Notes under the pieces: model-generated
Databases searched by the model: none
What the model was told of the DNA's origin: nothing
The model's input: the letters and a program-made list of their open reading frames with translations, nothing else
Source: Casuarius casuarius
Taxonomy: Eukaryota; Chordata; Aves; Casuariiformes; Casuariidae
Direction of reading: 5' to 3'
DNA: 64,000 bases
Assembly: GCA_003342895.1 (NCBI GenBank)
Contig: PTFA01000306.1
Span: forward strand, 195,011-259,010
Shown here: piece by piece, positions 38,681 to 51,507 of the stretch
Layout: each line of letters begins with the position of its first letter
Position numbering within the stretch: position 1 is the first letter of the stretch
Position numbers and translations under genes: made by a program

Positions 38681-39230
38681 GAGGTGTTTGGAGATTTGTC
38701 AGAGCATTTAACCTAGGACAAAGAACTGCACAGCTTGAAGCATGTAATCTGGAACAATGCTGCAGTGGGTGAAAGGAAAGAAGAAAAGCATGTCCAGGCT
38801 GGACAATGTGAGGCTGATAAATTCCACTTTACCAAAGTTCGAAACATTTAAAGTCAATAGTCTTATATTAACCTTCAACTACACCATGAGTCTGAAATCA
38901 GTACGATGAGGAATCTATGTTTTGGTTCCCATCAGACCAGGATACGTTTATAAGCCTCATGAAACTTTAGCTGCTAAAATCTGTATAAGACCTAGGCTGT
39001 GTGGAATAATTTGGAGGCCTACAGTAATTCAACCTTGAAAGTACAGAAGAACAGATAAAGAAGATGAAGAGCTGTGACCTATTGATCAGAGTTGCATTTC
39101 AATGTTTGCAGCTTTCATAACACAGATTTCATGAGCGAAATATGAAAATTTCAAAGAAGGTGACGTTTTTAGAGTAGACATGACATTGTACTAAAAAATA
39201 AATTATTGGATCAAAAACTATTGCTTTTTC

Positions 39231-39233
<3 letters not shown>

Positions 39234-39291
<58 letters not shown>

Positions 39292-39312
39292 NAAAAAAAA
39301 AAAAAAAAAAAA
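39234..39312 (+). repeat. Poly-A run, 79 bases with one N
   Basis: The longest homopolymer in the window, with a single N at 39292. AATAAA at 39197-39202 ends about 31 bases upstream, a spacing compatible with a polyadenylated retrocopy tail. The upstream 400 bases are not recognised as any gene, and no clear target-site duplication was seen around the candidate insert. Confidence 0.97.
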
Positions 39313-40489
39313 GGAAAGACCCCAGTTCAGCTATGTGAAGATGCAGATACCACAATCATATAAGGAATGGCCTAAAGAAAACAAAACCATAGCAATACTT
39401 TCATAGCATATACTTTCATATTGCTCAGCCACCTGGATGACAAGAGCTGCAATTTTAAAGCCTCAAAGATATTTCTTCCGTAAATATGCTTATGATGCTG
39501 TACCCAAAGACAGATAGCTGTTATTTCTGTGACTTTGCTTTAAATTGTAGAAAGCAATTTATTTTGGATAAAGAAAAGTCTCAACTAGTCTCAATTGAGA
39601 ATGGTTGAATAACAGTCCTATACCTGGGCTTAGGTAATAATTCATGACCTGACCATTGGGGGTTGTGTGGGACAGGAAGATCACAGGAGAGCCTAAAGAT
39701 GCAGATCATCCAGGAGCCACAAAAGGTAAAAGGTGGAGATATATGGACTACATTTTCTACCCCTTCTACTACCTACCCTTGTCCTTTTGCCACTGGCTAT
39801 TGTGGGCTGCTGAACAAAAAGCTTTGTCTGAACTGGTTACTTCTTTACACAAGGAATTTGTAAACCCTTTGCACAAACCTTCAGCATACTTCATTTTTCC
39901 TTCTCTCACAGTCTACATCTTAATTGTGTACAGAAACATACAAGACAGAAAAGCACGGCATGGAATTAGTCATGAATGCAAAAGATAGCGAGACAAAAAA
40001 AGTCCTTGAGCAAGAATAAACTGGTTTCTACTATAGTTTCTTCATCATCAACAAAGTAATCATTTGAATTCCAGCTGCAAGAACTTTATTATTCATGACC
40101 AATCAGAAATAATACTGGGCAATTTACACAACCTCAATTAAATTTCAGGGTTCACAATGTGAAGGGAGACAGGAGGGAAAACCCTCTTGATTTGTCCCTA
40201 AAAATCCTGAGCAAATCTGAGAGCAAAGAGACAGAAAGAGCCCCCACAGAGCTATTTTACGAAGCATTTTTCCTCATTCTTTTGTGCTGTCAGTCTCTGC
40301 ATTAGAGAAAGAAATAAGCTTACTGCCCTCTACCAGAAATATATAGCAGATCAAAGGGGAATTAAAAGTTGACTTTTAAAGGCAACTTAAAGATATATAA
40401 CTGCAAGCTGTATAGTCTTAGTAGGCATGACTTCTTTTCAGAATATTCCTGATGATCTGCAATGCAAATCACATGTAGATGCAAATATA

Positions 40490-40522
<33 letters not shown>

Positions 40523-42794
40523 GTGTGTATATATATACATTTCTTTGTCTATGAAGGGAGAATTGTCTAACGCATTTTCTCTCTGGGCTTTCCATTGACT
40601 GATGCGATACCTTTAGCAGGGGCAAAATTGGTCAACCTGAAAGATCCCTGCTGAACTCAGTCAACAGGCTGAACATGACCTTGGCAGCTGTTTCTGCTTT
40701 CAAGGTCACTAAAAACCTTATAAACTGTTTTCCTTTCCATCCCTCCTAGGATTAAACAGCAGTATGGTCAAAAATAACTAACTTATATTTAAGTCTCAAG
40801 AGAAAGTCAAAAAACAATAAATACATCCAACAGGGAGATACGAGGTGCAGAAAAAGGTCCATTCAGGGTCATCTCCATGCGCTACGTCTCCTACTCCGCT
40901 ATAGTTTGCCTACACCTCTTGCTGAAAGCAAAGGCTGTTACTTTGCAGATTTAGAAATCCCCCCTCTTTTTTTTTGGCAGAACATGCTTCTTTTAGGATT
41001 AAATGAATCAGATAGGAAGAAGGCATTATGTCTTTAATGTTCTGAACTAGAGCTATGCAGCTTGCAGCCTAGATGCTATGAATTACAGTCCTCAAGAGTG
41101 TGTTAAGAAAATTACTTGTTCTCGATTAAGAATTACAAACGCATTCCCCTGATTTTTTATGCTTGAATCTAGACTGTCATTATGAGGGAAGACAAATGGT
41201 GGTACCCCCATATGTCCTTTTACAATTTCTCAAAATTATGTAAGGAGTGCTTTTAAAAGCTATTGTTCAAGAAGCAGCTCCTCCCACTGCCTGTCAAACG
41301 TAATGCAAGAAGAGAGGCTCTGTTGCTTCCTTCCATTACAGGTTGGAAATCCCAGCCTGGGCATCATGGGTGTGTAATTAGCAAAGAACAAAAGTGTTTT
41401 TTCACTAGTCACTCAAAGCAGACTAGAAGCTGACAGCAAAAAGCAGAAGCTGTGACTCAAGTTTGTGTTTGTTTCTACCTAAAATTAAGCAGCTCAGGAA
41501 TTATTCTGTTAGATAATAGCAGTTCTCAAGGAATCATGCATCCTCTGGGAATAGCTGAAGCAAAATGTGCCATGCTTTTCCATACCCCACAGCCAAGTCC
41601 TCTCCTGTACTCCAGGAGAAAGTCACAGCATGTGAATAGGCTGAAACTCAGGACTGCCACACTGCAGGGAATCTCTAGTAAGAATTTGTAATTGGTTTCT
41701 GCTTACTTTCACTGTACCTATAGTTCAGGTACAGTAAAGCTACCAAGGAAACCTTTTCCAAGTACCTACTCTTACCCCTTGGATTTTGAAGCAACATATT
41801 TGTTCATGGATGAAAGAAAATCAGACATGCTGACTGCAGAGTGTATGAAATGCTTTAGAAATACCCATACCTTCCAGCATGCCTTCAATTAACATGATAT
41901 AGATGTGTGGGTACTTGGGTATATTTTGGGTATTTTGCCTTCTCTCACCCCCACCCAATTTCCTTATGGAGCCACAAACAGAAATGTCCTTACAAAAGAC
42001 TTGTTCTCTTTAAATTGCCAGATCAGTTTTGAAGATTCACATTTTCCTTCTTCCTATGGGGCTGGAAGTGTTGACTTTACAGTTGCTAAGAACTGCCAGA
42101 ATGGCCCTAAGCAGTCATAGAAGACTATGAATCTGGACCAGAAAAGTTTGGAATGACTTCAGAAAATCATCCCAAATTTCCTATGTTATACCAGCTCATG
42201 TTGCCAAAGGAAAAACATCCGCTGCATTGGTGCCATGCAGTGCAGCTGTGTGACTATTCTAAAGTACATTTGAAAACTGCAAAATCAGCAGGCTTCATTT
42301 GCATGCAGTCCCAGATTCTCAAATAGGTCTAATTTAGCAAACGCCACATAGGAATAGGAAACACTGTGAACATATTGAGATAATTGAGAAAATTCAGGCA
42401 AAAAAATACAGGGAATTATTATGTGCACTAATCATTATTTCTCTCACTTCTTGTAATTTGTTTCACTTGCTTTTGTTTAACTGTTCTTTTTCTTTTCTTA
42501 TGCTTTTTCCATAACTCTATTAACCTGAACAACTGTTTATGAGATACAATTACAAAAAAAGAAAACCTTGTCAAATTTACTTTAATAAAAGAAATATGTA
42601 TTACTATATGGTATTTTGATGGCATTTACAATTACGCTTGTTAGGATAAAACCTATAAGAATTATGAATTTTCCTATTTTAAAATGGTTGTCATTTGGTG
42701 TTAGTAAAAAATCTTCCCCTCTATACAAGGTACTATATAGCACATTTAGGAGTATAAAAAGGATTCCATGGCGCTCTCTGAAACATTGGTTAGG
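39313..42794. other. AT-rich DNA without recognised genes
   Basis: The compound microsatellite is listed separately. The 110-codon ORF at 39656-39988 has no recognisable domain and overlaps a shorter frame on the same strand. Nothing else is recognised. Confidence 0.58.
40485..40539. repeat. Compound (GT)n-(AT)n microsatellite
   Basis: Ten GT units (40491-40510) run into (AT)n, then a short GTGTGT and a second (AT)n. The ORF across its minus strand (40362-40625) has a low-complexity Tyr-Thr-His-Ile translation and is not a gene. Confidence 0.95.
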
Positions 42795-42930
42795 TATTTA
42801 TTTATTCATTTATTCATTAATTCATTCTATTTCAGTAATACTTCAGGACCTCAATCAGAGGAACTATTGTGCTAGGCACTGAACAAATGGAATCCAGAAA
42901 GTCCTTGATCCAGAATATTTACAATGAAGA
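42795..42930 (+). repeat. Short dispersed sauropsid-type module, copy 1
   Basis: The copy begins with a TTTATTTATTCATTTATTCA tetranucleotide-like tract (42795-42826). It is followed by CTATTGTGCTAGGCACTGAAC near 42864-42884 and ends with AGAAAGTCCTTGATCC...TTTACAATG near 42896-42926. This matches a family I know by eye from turtle and crocodilian genomes, with a CATTGTGCTAGGCRCTGTACAAAC core, then a GACAGTCCCTGCCCC segment and AGAGCTTACAATCTAA. Other likely copies in this window are at 10.7, 37.7, 47.0 and 62.35 kb. I have no formal family name for it. Confidence 0.6.
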
Positions 42931-45900
42931 ATGCAACTGTAGAATTAAATATCCTGTTCCTATTCAGTGCAGGAGAGATATACCTATCTAAACAGACAAT
43001 TAACCTTTTCCCAGCTTGGTAATTCTTGAGACCTGTCTCAGGTCAGTGAAGTAATAGTACAGAAAAAGATGAAGTGCAATAATATAGGCGGGTTGTAATT
43101 AGGTGGAATTCTTTTCACAGTTGTCTCAAAACTTTCCACGGTAGTGACGTAAGAAATCCGGTCCTGCATAGAAATTCAGTACTCAATTGTACGTTCCACT
43201 CAGCATTTCATGTCAGGCAATACAGTGAGAGTTCAAAATCTTCTGTTCTGGCACCTGACCCTGGAAAAGGAGACCCTCCATCCAGGAGCCATGCAACACT
43301 GTCGCACGTGTGTGAGCAATACTGGTACTGCCTCCTGCGGGGAGAAGAGGGCTGTGCTGCACACCTGCGTGTAAACATGCCCTTTACGTTCCGTTTGCAT
43401 CCTATTTCTTTTCAGAACTGATCTGATCCGTTATGTCTTCTTATTCCTTAGGGTGCATCCTATTTCCTTCTGTTACTTGGCATTGTGGCCCAAAGCAACC
43501 CTAAATCTTCCCTGAAGGAGAAGCTAAGGATTCGTGTCGCAGGGAAGACCACAAAGCTAACTTCTTCTGGCCTCTGTTTGCATCTCATGGTTGGACAGGG
43601 TGATGTGGAGACAGAAGGCGATGACACTATTGTACGTGAAAGTGCTCTTCTGATTTTCCTGAGTCCCTAGGAAACTGTGGCGTACTTAGAAGAGCCCCAC
43701 TGCTGCAGTAATTCGCACTTAGAACCAGATCACACCAACAAACCTGCTCCCAGTGTGAACCATAGAAGCAGGGCAGAGGTATATTTATCCCCTTATTCTT
43801 CCACAGCTCTACCACCACATAGAAAAATGTGCCCACGTGTCTTTTGTCTCCGTGTCCCCCAATCTTTGCCTACTATTTTTCTTCAGATAATACTGTCCTT
43901 CATCAGCCCTTCATTTCAAGTCTTTTGAGGATCTTAATCAAAACGTGTGCAACAGGTTAACAATATGGATATGATCAATTAAGGGCTGCAGGGGAAAAAG
44001 AGGCAGGACAGTAAGTATGTTTCTCCTGGTATGGTGACAATGACAACAGCAAAAAATCTTTCAGTTTCTTATGATCTTGCTTTTAAAGCCCTGCTCTCCG
44101 ATAATTGCATATAACACAGAAAGCAGCAAAAAGCAAATAAAAGAGACTAGTTGATGCATAAAATGCAAACAAAGGAAAAAGCATTGCTGAGTACATGAGG
44201 GTTTTTTGTTTTTTTTTTTTTTTAGTTGAAAGCTGTTGCCTGGGTCCATTTCCAAAGAACTAAACATATAATTACATAACATGTAATTACTCAGCTTGCC
44301 AATTATATACAGAGAGGTCAGAAGTTTCCTGCATTTGCATGAAAGGACTAATGAAATGGGTCTCAACACCTGGTCTTAGCTTGTGGAAAATAAATTTATT
44401 GAATGAAATCCAGGGGTAAGAAAAAAAGCATTAGTGTTTTGTATTCTGGTTTTCATATAATAAACATTTTTGCCAAGAATTTTGTTTGATTTCTTAATAA
44501 AAATGAGAACAATACAGTAGAATTAGATTCTTAGACTGGCAGCCTCAGTGATCCTAAGTCCCTTGATTCTCCTAAGGACAAGTAATATACTCAAGGCAGC
44601 AAAGAAATACTTTCCTAATTCTCCCAAGCCACCAACACAGCTGCTGCCTGACATATCCCATTATAGAAGCCCATTAAAGGGTACTTCCAACACAGAAAAA
44701 AATAGATAGCCTATTCCCCAAAGAAGGTTTTTTATATTCTAAACAAGCGTATTTATTCTATTACTATCTACACTTCTTTTCACCAAATACTAGGTAAGGG
44801 TCAGTCAGGAATTCTGGAGCAAAAGCCAGATCTTTTAGATTTCATTGTCAAAAGGTCCCAGAATAAACTCCTGGGTCCACTGGCATTAAAAGAATTTTAA
44901 AGTAGTCTCAAAATGGTCATGTTTTCACCCAAGATCTTTCCAAACCCTACCCAGCCAAGATTTGTGAATTTTTATGAGGTTTAAAAAAATTAAAATATCC
45001 TTTAATTGCTTAGAAAACACTGTGACATTTTCATGGAGAGCAACCAGTCACTTTTCTATTCATGTAGAATGCCATCCACAGCTATTTGATTCATTGCCAA
45101 CTTGCATCAGAAAAAATGCATCACCTAAAGGCAAGAAATTCTTTGTCCTTTTGTTGATTAGTAATATGAGTCAGCAAACTGTTCAAACAACTGGCATTTG
45201 TCATATATCCCAGAAATTCAAAGCCAAGCATTGGAGACATGGTAAAAAACAGATTCCAGATTTTCTGAAGCTTTTAACTATGTTTATGCTGAGTCTTTCA
45301 GAGGGTGAAGCTAAAGCCTGGCTATAGTGAAATATGCAATGGTTAGTAAGGTCTTTAAGGTCACTATATATTCAAGTTAGAAGGACAGATGCTCAGAATG
45401 GAATTTAGAACACAAAGGAAGGGAACATCAGCCAGCCAAAAATGTATGTAAAGCTGTAAGTCTAGCAGAAATCAACCCTTTTGTTGAAGTTTAGTTGCCT
45501 GTCTGCACCCTTGAGTTAGGTGATTCCATGCAAAACTCTAGTTTTTAGGAAGGGTTTACATTTCCAGGCTTTCTCTTTCATGCTTTTCCTTCAAAAAATT
45601 GAGGAAGGGAGAATTTTTGTAAATTGCCCTTTTAGGTACATGAATTTTGTCAAAAGTAACTTATTTGCCTAAATGGTTCTGTGAATCTGGGTCTTTGGCC
45701 TCACCAGCTCAGGAACAATTATCATAATACAACCCTACCTCGGAAAGAGGAATCTTTTCACAGGAGAAAAGTTGAATAAAATAAGCTTCAAATATAACAT
45801 GTCTAGGCAAATACTAGTTACAGTAAGAGACTACTCAGATGGCCAGTGGAACTATACAGATTTGTACCAGCTGAAGATCTGGTCCAGTACCTTCAATCTA

Positions 45901-46979
45901 GTGACACCACAGGTCACTGCCCATGAGGGTTATTCCTTTGAGCCTTAACGCTTTTGAGGTGTATGAATTCTTATAATTTATTAGTAACATCTGTTCCTGA
46001 AAGTGTGTTACTTTCTGTGTGTGTTACTGTAGCCCTGAGCCTAGTAACTGAGCCTCACAGGTCATCGAGCAGTTCAGTCTTGAAGCCCTTGTTATTTCAT
46101 TATAGAGTCTGTCACACAGTTCTTTGCTGTCTTCATCAGCCTCCTCTGCTTTTCTAATAAGCTTTTCTATACCTTTTCTATATTATTTCAGTTCTCATCT
46201 TCCTTCCCTCTAACTTTAAGTCTTTCTTATGTATTCTAGGTGGTTATCATATACTGCCTTTTCCCCCATCATTCCCCACTTCACATCATTATCACTTAGA
46301 ACTATTAAACAACTTTCTACTGAAATGCTTTTTGTCCATAAGAGACAGAGACTATGTCTTCAATTTCTCATTCTCGTCATATCTTTCACGTTACCTAAGC
46401 AGGTATTACTTGAACTGTGACTCTGGTTGGACTATGGATATGTTTGAATCTAGGTCATCTGGTTGAATATGTGTTGGAATGTTTCCTGCTACTGTCTAAT
46501 AGCTGAAAATAACACAGCTAGCTCCTCCTCTCAATATGCCCTGTTCTTTGAGCTGCTTCTTCCTCTCAATTACATAAGCTCATCTTATTTTTATATCTTT
46601 TATTATTTTAACTTATTTAATAAAATTAGATTTCAAACAAAAAACCTTGCATGTAGCAATATTCCAGGCTGATGTCCTTTTCTTCCTTCCTTCTTGGTGA
46701 TATTAGCAATGTTCTACTAGTTTAGGTTAACCTAGTTCTTTTCTCTACTGAAAAGTTTGAATTCGGGCCACACCAAAGTTCACAGGATTTAAAATCAATC
46801 TTATAATTTCTATTTTCATCCTTTTAAAAGTTAAATAAGCCTTATTTGTATCCACCAGAATGCTATAGCTCCTCAGTAACTCCTTATTCGTCTGATTCAC
46901 TCCTCTTACAGTGCACTCTTCTTGTGCTTTCTTTCACACATTTCCCATATTTGAAAAGGGTGTTTACCACACCAATGCT
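42931..46979. other. Unique DNA with a GC-richer, exon-like patch
   Basis: The sequence from about 43250 to 43750 is GC-richer with several CpGs and an exon-like open frame (43452-43670, see findings). A T-rich run lies at 44202-44223. An ORF of 117 codons at 44974-45327 is not recognised and is at chance length. The rest is AT-rich and featureless to me. Confidence 0.52.
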
Positions 46980-47055
46980 CACTCTAGACTGTAAGCAGCT
47001 TGGCTCATCTTTTGGAGAAAGACTAGTCAACTTTTTCTAATTTACACTTATCTTG
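46980..47055 (-). repeat. Short dispersed module, copy 2 (opposite orientation)
   Basis: CTAGACTGTAAGCAGCTTGG (46984-47003), then CTTTTGGAGAAAGACTAGTC, stand for the reverse complement of the AGAGCTTACAATCTAA end and the GACAGTCCCTGCCC segment of the module at 42.8 kb. The piece fades out at TTTTTCTAATTTACAC, where the family would read TTTTGTTCTGTGTTTGTACAG. Only about 75 bases are recognisable. Confidence 0.5.
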
Positions 47056-47886
47056 CTTTTTATACAAGAAGTCGTCCAAAGCCTTTTCATAGGACACACC
47101 ATGTAATCACTGACACCTCAGTCATACCTTGAAAAGGAAGGATAACAAAATAGTGAACAAAGATCAAAGATGAATTTTTAGTCCTTCACTCATAGTAAGA
47201 GAATAAAAATTACAAAAGGCAGCACTGATGGAGAGTTTGCAAATTGAATCAGGTTATACAAGCAGGTAAGAATTAAAAAATGCTCACCACACCAAACATT
47301 GAATAGTCTATAAAATAAACCCAAGGAGGAAACATGGAATCATTTTACACTACCACAGCAACTTCCTCAAGCCAATGTTTTCCTAATAATAGTCATGTAG
47401 AGCCTTGATGCTTTCAGAGCCCAGAAAAGGAAAAGAAATAACCTTAGATCAAACAAGGCTTGGAAAAGTTATAAACTTTTCATGTGTTGGATGTTATTGT
47501 AATCAGAACTGGGCATGTCTGAAAATCACCATGTTTATCTCAGGCTCTTGGAAATATCTGCTAAGCTCACTTGCTTCACTAATCTCTGCTGGCTGGTATA
47601 TACCTAAATATGTTTGTCAGAAAGAAAACAGACTTTCCAAAATCTTCAGGAGGTCCTGTGGGACCTTTAAACCATTTACTTCATTTATTGGATTTTTTCC
47701 TTAAAAAGATAGTCATATTTTTTTTTTCTAGCTCATCTCCCCATTGAGAATTTTGAGGGAAGAAATACAAAAGAGAAATAAAAAATGTAAAAAAAATCTT
47801 TTTTATCTTGGATTCATACAGCAGTGCAAAGTGCAATATAGTTTATATAGCAGAGACCTGTCAAAATGAGAAATAATTATTCTCAC

Positions 47887-47912
47887 CAAAAAGAAAGAAA
47901 AAAGAAAGAAAA
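47887..47912. repeat. (AAAG)n-like simple repeat
   Basis: Imperfect AAAGAAAG units. Confidence 0.85.
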
Positions 47913-50900
47913 ATCTACCAGAGAACACATGATGGACCCTAGTGTCTTGTAACATACTTAAAAATGATCACATCTCAGGCCATGATAAATCTTGCAATAA
48001 GATCTCTGCTGCTGTGAAGTGGCTGCTTTTATGTGAAGTATCTAAAGAGACCAGATATCATCCTCAATTTTTTCACATTGAATTATAGGGAACAAATTGG
48101 AGAGAAGTAGCCTCAAGTTTATAGTGGACTCAGGTTTCTGTTGAATATAACACCAGAAAAGTCATGCAATTTTAACTGCAAGATCCCATTTCTTCAGTGC
48201 AAAGAACCCGCTTCAGAATACTTCAGTATGGATCCGCTTCTTTATCTCTATGACTTCAATAGTAGCTTCTGAATCTAGAGGTAGATGTATCTGCCTTTTC
48301 TTGTTCCCTTTATTTTTACACTGAGCTAAATTGAGAGTAGTGGCTCAGGTCCCTGTAGATTAAATTAAAAAGGAAATATAATATCTGCACTTTTTTTTTC
48401 TTCTAAAAATGTTCATATCTTTGATGATTTAATGGAGACTCATCCTTTTCTCCCCTCTTCAGGAAACAATGGTGTGATAATCACCTAATAGCTGTCTTCA
48501 GTCACAGAGTTGTAATTACAGAAATAACCTAATAATACCAAGTAGCTTGCTATTTTTTTTTCATCGGTATAAGGTATCTTTCCAGATGACTACAGAATAG
48601 CTCTAGGTAGTTGTCTCTAAGTTTCAAAAGCAGGTTGTGGAAGGAAAATAACATAAAGATAGAAAGATAGAAGTATGATTACATTTTATTTCTAGGTAAT
48701 AAGGAAACATTTGGAAGAGTAGGAAAAGTTTTCCTTCTCTATTTTGCCTGAAAAAAAGAAGCTGCTTTATGACTATTTCATTTTAAGGACAATGCAGAGA
48801 GGAGGGAGGAAAATCAATTTTCATTTGGAAGATATTTAAATAGCTCTGTCACAGTCCTTACAGCACTGCCATTTCGAAACATATCTGAAGTGACTTTAAT
48901 TTCATTTTCTCACCGTCTAATATTCATCTACTTCCAAATTCAGTATGAAAATGATTACAATTCTAATGGGACTCCATCATCAAAAGACACTGGCTCGCAT
49001 TTAGAAATTCCTAGTCAGTGAGGGTTTCTGGCCTCACAGATCCAGATGCTTCAAGCACAGATTCTAGTCTCTGTTTTAAAAACAATTCCAGTAAAACTTT
49101 AGCCTTTTAGCACTATTAAAATCGCATCATAAACCGGTTTGGTTAGGAACTAGGTTTAAGAATTGTTCGGACTCCGCTCTCCTCCAAGGTCAAAGTTTCT
49201 AACTGGCATCAGAATTTCCTAGCAAGTATTTTTTTAAGAGACAGAGAAATGGAATATTCAAAGTCCCTCTCCTCCTTGTAAAACAATTCTGAAGTTGTTA
49301 CACATTTAGTGGGAACATCTGGATCCATGGATAAAAGAACACAGCTGTCTTATATGATTTATGATTCCATTTTCCTGTCTATACCCGGGGCCAATCTTGG
49401 TCTTTTTTTTTACCTTCAGCCCCACCTTTCACTCATATAACTTTGTCATTTTTAAAGTATTTTACGATGATTCTCACTTTCTGGCTGTCTCAATGAATCC
49501 ACCTTGAATTCCTTATGCTTGTTACTGCTGTGTCTGTTCAACTAACAGATATATCGGTCTTTGAACAGACACATTCCAAGCAGAGCTACTTTAATAAAGG
49601 TAACAAAAGAATCATACTTGAAGTGGAAGAGAACTTTTACTTTTTAATTTTATGACTTTATATTTTAATATTTTTCAATTTTCTGATAATTTGGCTAAGT
49701 AATGTCAAAAAGAACATAAAACACTTTTTTATTGGATCAAAAAGTTTGTCTCCTAATGACTCATAATACTTAGGTAAATAATACAAAGTTACTTCTATGA
49801 CAGTTTTTCCAGAAACCAGTGCTACAAAAAAAAGGAGAGGTAGGTTTATATATATATTTCTCTATTTTAAAAAAATGAGCACCAATTGCATTAAGATTGG
49901 AAGGGATTTACGCTGGGTCCTTCAGCATGTTACTAGCAGATGTAGGAAAAGAAGTTCACAGTGTAATTTCTGACATTTTCTTTCTTAGAACTCAGCCGCA
50001 TTAAAATTTCCATAATTTTAATATTATTTTAATTCTGCCTGTGCAATTTAAACAATGCAATGTCCTTGTTGTGTTAGAACACAGGCTGACATACAGGCTC
50101 TTTATTTGAGGATATTATGAAGCACTTTTAAATCAACAGAATGCTGTTTACATAAGGAGTTACATCAGTATAACTATATAGTACCTATATATAGTACTGG
50201 AACAAAAAGATGTCTGATCTAAAGATCAAACATTGGTAATAGAGTAAAGATAGCTTAAATAGCTCCAGGTCTTTGAGCCTGGGGCTTAAATCTAGGCTGC
50301 TCATGAAAGGGACTGTAACAGCTGCCTTGGAGACACTCAGCATCAAGAGACCTGCCCAGAATCACCTCCTGTGAGGACAGCCGTCCTTTTAAATTCACAA
50401 AGCCATTTCCATTACTTGATACATACATAAAGAGAAATGTGTTAAGCCCAGAATTAATTTCAGCTCATGTTATTTTGCAGGAATAGAAGAATGATTTAAA
50501 TAAATGGGACAATTCTTGACCTGTAACTGGGGACAAACTGAATCCAAATTTTTTCTTCCAAAATCGGGAAAACCTTGGTTAACTTTTAAAAGTGACTAGT
50601 TTTGTATACATCTATAAGCATTCCTTCGTGTTTACTATTTGTATTTATTTGTCAACTATTATGCCAGTACATCAAAGTACCTGTGGGCTCACAAGCTTAA
50701 GAAAAAAAACACAATCAAACAGAAGCCCCAGCCAACCCTAAAACACCCCAGTAAATGATATTTTGATGATACTTGTATTGCCAAATCTTGTACTAAATTT
50801 TTGATAAACTTGTTCATTTTTTCACTATTTTCTTTTAATAATGATCTATTAACATTTAAATGACCAAATATGAACCAATCAAGTAAATATTTCATTTTCA

Positions 50901-51489
50901 GATGAACTTAAGCTAAAACCCTAGATCTGAAACGATGAAAATTTCAGGCCTGGGACAGATCGCAACTGGATCTAAACTCTTCATCTAGTAGGACTGACCA
51001 AACCTGTATAGGAAAAAAGAATTTAGAAAAGCTTTAGAAATCTGTTTAATTTCTCCTCCCCATTTTCTTGATTCAGAATTCATATTTTTGAATAACTGCA
51101 TCAATCTTAAAGAAAACAGAACAAGCAGGTCTAATATTTTTATTAGATTGAAAAGGTTTTCCAGCCAAGGGGGAGATAGTTAAAGGATGGCAGTAATATT
51201 AAGGTACATTAGATTTTATTTTGCCCTGGAAATGAGAGATTCACAAGAATGGTCCCTGCCAATGTAACGTCTTAGAAGGTACAGACAGATTGATTTCCCT
51301 GGCTAGTTTGCGCAAGACAGTGGTAAGCTTGCTTGTAAACCATGGTTCCATTTTGTCTGCATCTGTAGAGAAGTCCTAAATGAAGTTTATTTCACCCCAC
51401 AACTATTGTTTTGATCCTGAAAAATCCAGAAACTGTACACATATATATGTATATGCACACAAATGTCTACTATAACACTGACTATCACT

Positions 51490-51507
51490 AAAAAAAAAAA
51501 AAAAAAA
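51490..51507 (+). repeat. Poly-A run, 18 bases
   Basis: Uninterrupted A run in unique AT-rich sequence. Confidence 0.95.

Noticed and set aside
38740..39230. Processed pseudogene body upstream of the long poly-A
   Set aside because: I could not recognise any protein or transcript in the upstream sequence and found no target-site duplication; kept only as a question in the findings.
40362..40625. 87-codon ORF with Tyr-Thr-His-Ile repeats
   Set aside because: It is the translation of the GT/AT microsatellite.
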